64,000 bases of DNA from Ovis canadensis (Eukaryota > Chordata > Mammalia > Artiodactyla > Bovidae): contig NC_091256.1 in assembly GCF_042477335.2 (NCBI RefSeq), positions 36,486,001-36,550,000 on the forward strand, written 5' to 3'. The notes beneath the pieces were generated by a model. It was not told the origin of the DNA and searched no databases. It saw only the letters and a list, made by a program, of their open reading frames with translations. A program made the translations under genes and the position numbers. This document shows, piece by piece, positions 61,028-64,000 of this stretch (its first letter is position 1; the number at the start of each line of letters is the position of its first letter).

Positions 61028-62285
61028 CAAGAATGGACATATACAAATCAATGGAAGAGAATTTACAGTCATAAATAAAACTTCATATATGAGTAAGTGA
61101 TTTTTGATACGAGTACCAAGACAATTCAGTGGGAAAATAATAGTCTTTTTAATAAATGTGCTGGAACAACTGAATATCCACATGTATAATGACAAAGTTG
61201 AACCTCTATCTACCTCACACGACATACAAAAATTAACTCAAAATGAATCAAAAAACCAAAATGCAGGAGTAAAACTACACACCTCTTAGAAGAAAACATT
61301 AGTCTAAATCTTTGTGACCCAGGAGTAGGCAATGGTTTCTCGGATGTGATACCAAAAGCATAAGCAACAAAAGAAAAAGCAGATAAACTAAACTTCATCA
61401 AAATTATAACATTTCGTGACTCAAAAACACCATTAAGAAAGTGAAAAAGGTAACCCACACAATAAAACATTTCCAAATCCTGCAGCTATCTGATAAAGGA
61501 CTTGGACCTAGAATATATAAAGATTTAAAACTCAATAATTTTTAAAAAGTACTTCAATTCAAAACCTCCCAGGAGAAAAAATCTGAATGCAAATTTCTCC
61601 AAACAAGACACATGAATGGCCCAAAAGCACATGAAAAGATGCTTAACATTATTAGCCTCTAAGGAAACGCAAATCAAAACCACAATACACTACCTCACAT
61701 CCACTGGGACAGTCTTATCAAAGACAGATAATGGCAAGTGTTGGGAAGGACTCGAAGAACAGTATCCTTCACATACACTGCTGGTGAGAATGGAAAATGG
61801 CACAGCTACTTTGGAAAACAGTATGGAGGTCCCTCAAAAGTTCACAGCAATATTATTCAAAATTGCCAAAAAGTGGAAACAACCCAAATGTCCACCAACT
61901 GATAATGGATACTTAAGTGTGGTATATCCATTACGATGGAATATAAATAAATAAAAAGGAATTAAGTGCCATTACATGCTACAACGTGGGTGAACCTTTA
62001 AAAACATTAGGCTAAGTGAAAGAAGTCAGTAACAAAAGACCACGTATTTCAGGACTACACTTGTATGAACTATGCAGAATAGATCTCCAGAAACAGAAAG
62101 CAGATTGCTAGGTTGCCTAGCAATGCAGGAACTGGGGAAGAGTCAGAGGGACTGCTAATAGGTACAGGCTTTCTTTTTGGGGTGACAAAACTGTTCTAAA
62201 ATTGATGATGGTAATGGATGAACAGCTGTGAATATATTACAAAACACTGAATTTATTATACTCTAAGTGAGATCAAATTGCCAAT
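61028..62285 (+). mobile_element. L1 ORF2 3' part and 3' UTR
   Basis: Continues the sense L1 after the SINE: AACATTTCGTGACTCAAAAACACC, ATTATTCAAAATTGCCAAAAAGTGGAAACAACCC. Confidence 0.8.
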
Positions 62286-63640
62286 GTATGCTGGAACATA
62301 GAAAAAGCAAGGGAATTCCATAAAACATCTACTTCTGCTTCATTGACTATGCTAAAGCCTTTGTGTGGATCACAACAAACTGTGGAATATTCTCAGTGAG
62401 ATGGGAATACCAGACTACCTGACCTGCCCCCTGAGAAATCTGTATGCAGGACAAGAAGCAACAGTTAGAACTGCATGGAACAATGAAAGTGAAAAGTGAA
62501 AGTGAAGTCCCTCAGTTGTGTCCGCTCTTTGCGACCCCGTGGACTGTAGCCTACCAGGCTCCTCCATCCATGGGATTCTCCAGGCAAGAATACTGGAGTG
62601 GGTTGCCATTTCCTTCTCCAGGGGATCTTCCCGATTCAGGGATCGAACCTGGGTCTCCCGCATTGCAGGCAGACGCTTTAACCTCTCAGCCTGGTTCAAA
62701 ACTGAGAAAGGAGTGTATCCAGGCTGTATATTGTTACCCTGCTTATTTAACTTATAAGCAGAGCACATCATGCAAAATGCTGGGTTGAATTAATCACAAG
62801 CCGGAATCAAGATTGTCAGAAGAAATATCAACAACCTCAGATATGCAGATGACACCACTTTAATGGCAGAAAGTGAAGGAACTAAAGAGCCTCTTGATGA
62901 AGGTGAAAGAGGAGAATGAAAAAGCTGGCTTAAAACTCAACATTCAAAACACAAAGATTATGGCATCCAGCCCCATCACTTCATGGCAAAAAGATGGAGA
63001 AATTGTAGAAACAGTGTCAAATTTCATTTTCTTGGGCTCCAAAACCAATGTGGATGGTGACTGCATGCCATGAAATTAGAAGACACTTGCTCCTTGAAAG
63101 AATAGCTATGACAAACCTAGACAGTGTATTAAAAAGCAGAGACATCACCTTGCCAACAAAGGCCCATATGGTCATGGTCAAAGCCATGGTTTTTCCAGAA
63201 GTCATGTATGGATGTGAGAGTCGCACCATAAAGAAGGCTGAGTGCCAAAGAACTGATGCTTTCGAACTGTGGTGCTGGAGAAGACTCTTTAGAGTCCCTT
63301 GGACAGCAAGGAGATCAAACCAGGCAGTCCTAAAGGAAATCAACCTTGAATGTTCATTGGAAGGACTGAAGTGCTTTAGCTGAAGCTCCAATCCTTTGGC
63401 CATCTGATGTAAAGAGCTGACTCATTGGAAAAGACCCTGATGCTGGAAAAAACTGAGGGCAAGAGGAGAAGGGGATGACAGAGGATGAGATGACTGTATG
63501 GCATCACTGACTCAATGGACATGAGTTTGAGCAAACTCAAGGAGATAGTGAAGGACAGGGAAGTCTAGCTTTCTGTAGTCCATGGGGTTGCAAAGAGTTG
63601 GATAGGACTTAGTGACTGAACAATGACAACAAGTGGGTGA
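62286..63640 (+). mobile_element. BovB (RTE) LINE 3' third
   Basis: Sense BovB, 5' truncated and interrupted at 62485-62690 by an antisense Bov-tA. It encodes decayed RTE reverse-transcriptase C-terminal stretches such as KAGLKLNIQNTKIMASSPIT and KAMVFPEVMYGCESRTIKKA, with stops between them. It ends in the standard BovB tail (CATGGGGTTGCAAAGAGTTGG). Confidence 0.9.
62485..62690 (-). mobile_element. Bov-tA SINE nested in BovB
   Basis: Antisense; GAAAGTGAAAAGTGAAAGTG tail through GCAGACGCTTTAACCTCTCAGC head. BovB sequence resumes with CTGGTTCAAAACTG, which is contiguous in the 11.7 kb BovB copy. Confidence 0.93.
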
Positions 63641-64000
63641 ACCATATCAAGAATCATATCTCAATTCTCAATAAAGCTGTTATTTAAAAAAAAGAGAGAC
63701 TACCATACCACACAATAAATTGGGTGACATGAAAACTCCTGATAATAATAAATGATGATGAGACAACAGACAAAAGAAAACTCAAAACAGACTACTAATG
63801 GGATATAAATTAGTAACCACTTTGGAAAGACTTTAGCCTATTATATAGCACAGTGGAAGATACACATGCTTAGTGACAATTCTACTCTGAGAAACGCATG
63901 CATATGTGTACCACTATCCGTGCCCCAGAATTTCAAAGCAGCGTTAATTATAATATCTCCAAACTATTAACATCCTAAATAGCAATCAATATAGAGAAGG
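63641..64000 (+). mobile_element. L1 3' region, truncated by window end
   Basis: A-rich junction at 63680-63700, then L1-like text (AGTAACCACTTTGGAAAGACTTTAG, CCCCAGAATTTCAAAGCAGC). Confidence 0.6.

Noticed and set aside
62873-63383. Reverse-transcriptase-like frames as a possible active element
   Set aside because: BovB is 5' truncated, interrupted by a SINE and contains stops, so it cannot encode a working enzyme.

Overview
This is a window of ruminant (bovid) nuclear DNA. The organism call rests on the interspersed repeats. Bov-tA and BOV-A2 SINEs with (AGC)n tails, BovB (RTE) LINE 3' ends, a bovine-type L1 3' end and tRNA-derived cetartiodactyl SINEs (called CHR-type here) are scattered through the whole window. 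Older mammalian repeats (MIR, L2, MER5A, MER2/Tigger, MLT/MST LTR) lie beneath them. Genes are split into short exons with GT-AG introns, and nothing prokaryotic is present. I cannot tell cattle from yak, buffalo, sheep or goat.

Two protein-coding genes are on the minus strand. HHIPL2 (hedgehog-interacting protein-like 2) is complete. It has nine coding exons, from the ATG at 44726 to the stop at 17984. All eight junctions obey GT-AG, keep phase and give a 767-residue open frame. TAF1A (48 kDa subunit of the RNA polymerase I selectivity factor SL1) is partial. Its six 3' coding exons lie between 59549 and the stop at 51580, and the 5' exons are beyond the right edge. The tandem same-strand order TAF1A then HHIPL2 matches human 1q41 as I recall it. 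A tRNA-Thr(TGT) gene is on the plus strand at 12898-12970, and a CpG-rich promoter-like island starts about 170 bp past it.

Layout: 1-12.9 kb is intergenic, with SINEs, two inverted BovB ends, MER5A, MIR and L2. 12.9-13.7 kb holds the tRNA and CpG island. 13.7-17.5 kb is repeats, including an ERV-type LTR and an L1 with a nested SINE. 17.5-44.75 kb is HHIPL2. Its introns carry a roughly 4 kb L1, LTRs in antisense orientation, a 61-bp tandem duplication and a dense SINE block at 40.8-43.3 kb. 44.75-51.2 kb is the spacer between the genes. 51.2-59.55 kb is the 3' half of TAF1A. 59.6-64 kb is almost entirely L1 and BovB.

HHIPL2 is a secreted or lumenal protein and TAF1A is nuclear, so their adjacency is positional rather than functional. 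I found no evidence of a new multi-gene system. The observations most worth a check are the 43-residue C-terminal extension of HHIPL2 relative to the human length, the orphan CpG island next to the tRNA gene, a perfect 15-bp inverted repeat, and several unusual local duplications. Repeat boundaries are read by eye and are approximate unless a target-site duplication is given.
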